A stretch of DNA of 6,042 nt from Rickettsiaceae bacterium (GTDB taxonomy: Bacteria > Pseudomonadota > Alphaproteobacteria > Rickettsiales > Rickettsiaceae): contig JAIOYM010000064.1 in assembly GCA_021741085.1 (NCBI GenBank), forward strand, positions 1-6,042, read 5' to 3'. Under the pieces are notes generated by a model. It was not told where the DNA came from and did no database searches. It worked only from the letters and a program-made list of their open reading frames with translations. The translations under genes and the position numbers were made by a program. Below, one piece after another: positions 5,657 to 6,042 of the stretch; within the stretch, counting starts at the first letter, position 1, and every line of letters starts with the position of its first letter.

Positions 5657-6042
5657 TGATTCCTCCATTCTTTTAAATATTTAAAAACAGTCGCTCTACC
5701 TAACCTCAAGACTTTTGCTACATAATCTGCCGCATTTTTCTCATGAAATGCTCTAAGATCAAATAAATGCTTAGCCAAAGTTTTCTTGTCATTTTGGGAC
5801 AAATGATCCAATGACAGGTTATGATTTTGTAAATAAGAATGGATACTGACATGCAATTTTTCCTGCCAGTCATTAGTAAAAAGCGACTGAGGCTGATTAC
5901 CCATTTGAAGTAAGGCGCTACTTAACTCTTGCATCTTATTGAATATCGAGATATCGCAATTGATGCATAAGAGATATTTATCCCCAAGTAGTACTGAAAC
6001 AGACTTGATGAGCCTGCCATCAAAGTTAACCCTTGGATAGAC
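5653..6042 (-). CDS. YheO/DauR-like PAS-HTH transcriptional regulator, 5' partial
   Basis: The frame is open to the right edge, so 129 C-terminal residues are visible and the N-terminus lies outside; the internal ATG at 5934 is not the start. Residues 7-34 (FDGRLIKSVSVLLGDKYLLC then INCDISIF) match the end of the YheO-like PAS domain (PF08348 type), with the usual KS, then CIN-D-S pattern. A linker follows. The last 50 residues, from LSQNDKKTLAKHLFDLRAFH through NAADYVAKVLRLGRATVFKYLKEW, match the YheO-associated helix-turn-helix (HTH_22, PF13309 type), with the recognition helix near the C-terminus. DauR, the best-studied relative, represses D-arginine catabolic genes including the cyclodeaminase-family dauB. 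Here the regulator is first in an operon with a cyclodeaminase-family enzyme, suggesting local control in response to a related amino acid. Its TGA overlaps the aminotransferase ATG. Confidence 0.88.
   Translation of the reverse strand, partial: VYPRVNFDGRLIKSVSVLLGDKYLLCINCDISIFNKMQELSSALLQMGNQPQSLFTNDWQEKLHVSIHSYLQNHNLSLDHLSQNDKKTLAKHLFDLRAFHEKNAADYVAKVLRLGRATVFKYLKEWRNQ
5661..5666 (-). promoter_or_regulatory. Ribosome-binding site deciding the aminotransferase start
   Basis: GGAGGA, with GGAGG ending 5 nt before ATG 5656-5654, lies in the last codons of the regulator. It is the best Shine-Dalgarno sequence in the window and identifies the ATG at 5656, not the TTG at 5599, as the designed start of the aminotransferase. 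Confidence 0.75.

Noticed and set aside
1..6042. tRNA or rRNA genes, CRISPR arrays, insertion sequences
   Set aside because: No cloverleaf with a TTCGA-type T-loop, no regularly spaced direct repeats with spacers and no transposase or terminal inverted repeats were visible on either strand.

Overview
The window looks like chromosomal DNA of an AT-rich, probably host-associated proteobacterium. The intact ComM/YifB-type AAA ATPase has alphaproteobacterial features, for example the LINHFKG stretch before its ATPase domain, AT-ending codons and weak Shine-Dalgarno sequences. A Rickettsiales- or Holosporales-like bacterium is my best guess, but this is inference. All three stop codons end plausible genes here (TAA, TAG, TGA), so no stop-codon reassignment is suggested.

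Layout. Positions 1-267 hold a strong symmetrical intrinsic terminator (27-46) and otherwise non-coding DNA. A minus-strand NAD(P)H-dependent FMN reductase-like flavoprotein gene lies at 268-816. Positions 817-1409 have no recognisable gene but contain a long-range stem with an inner hairpin (990-1047) and a tandem array of two 20-bp dyads (1327-1368). The array sits upstream of an orphan 73-aa ORF (1410-1631), which is followed by a perfect 15-bp AT-only-but-one inverted repeat (1641-1679). The yifB/comM gene follows at 1722-3245.

After yifB the base and codon composition changes by eye, with fewer ATA/TTA and more ATC/GTC/GGC codons. The rest is an accessory-looking block. It has a plus-strand NTF2/SnoaL-like gene (3317-3655) convergent with a tightly packed minus-strand operon. 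In order of transcription the operon holds a YheO/DauR-type PAS-HTH regulator (enters from the right edge, ends at 5653), a class I/II PLP aminotransferase (to 4541) and an ornithine cyclodeaminase/mu-crystallin family enzyme (4554-3652). The genes overlap one another (ATGA, then 14 bp), so they are probably co-transcribed and translationally coupled. The regulator type and the two enzymes together suggest a sensor-controlled amino-acid interconversion pathway, perhaps for a basic or D-amino acid. The substrate is not determinable here.

The most notable observation is that two neighbouring genes carry in-frame nonsense codons at their original 5' ends. The aminotransferase has its natural ATG (5656-5654) with an ideal GGAGG ribosome-binding site, then a TAA at codon 8, after which homologous-looking sequence resumes in the same frame. 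The NTF2-like gene has an ATG at 3278, a TAG at codon 6, and then family-like sequence in frame. The rest of both genes is open. This could be early gene decay of an acquired block, re-initiation at internal starts, or regulated readthrough. The second most notable feature is the periodic operator-like array in front of the orphan small ORF.
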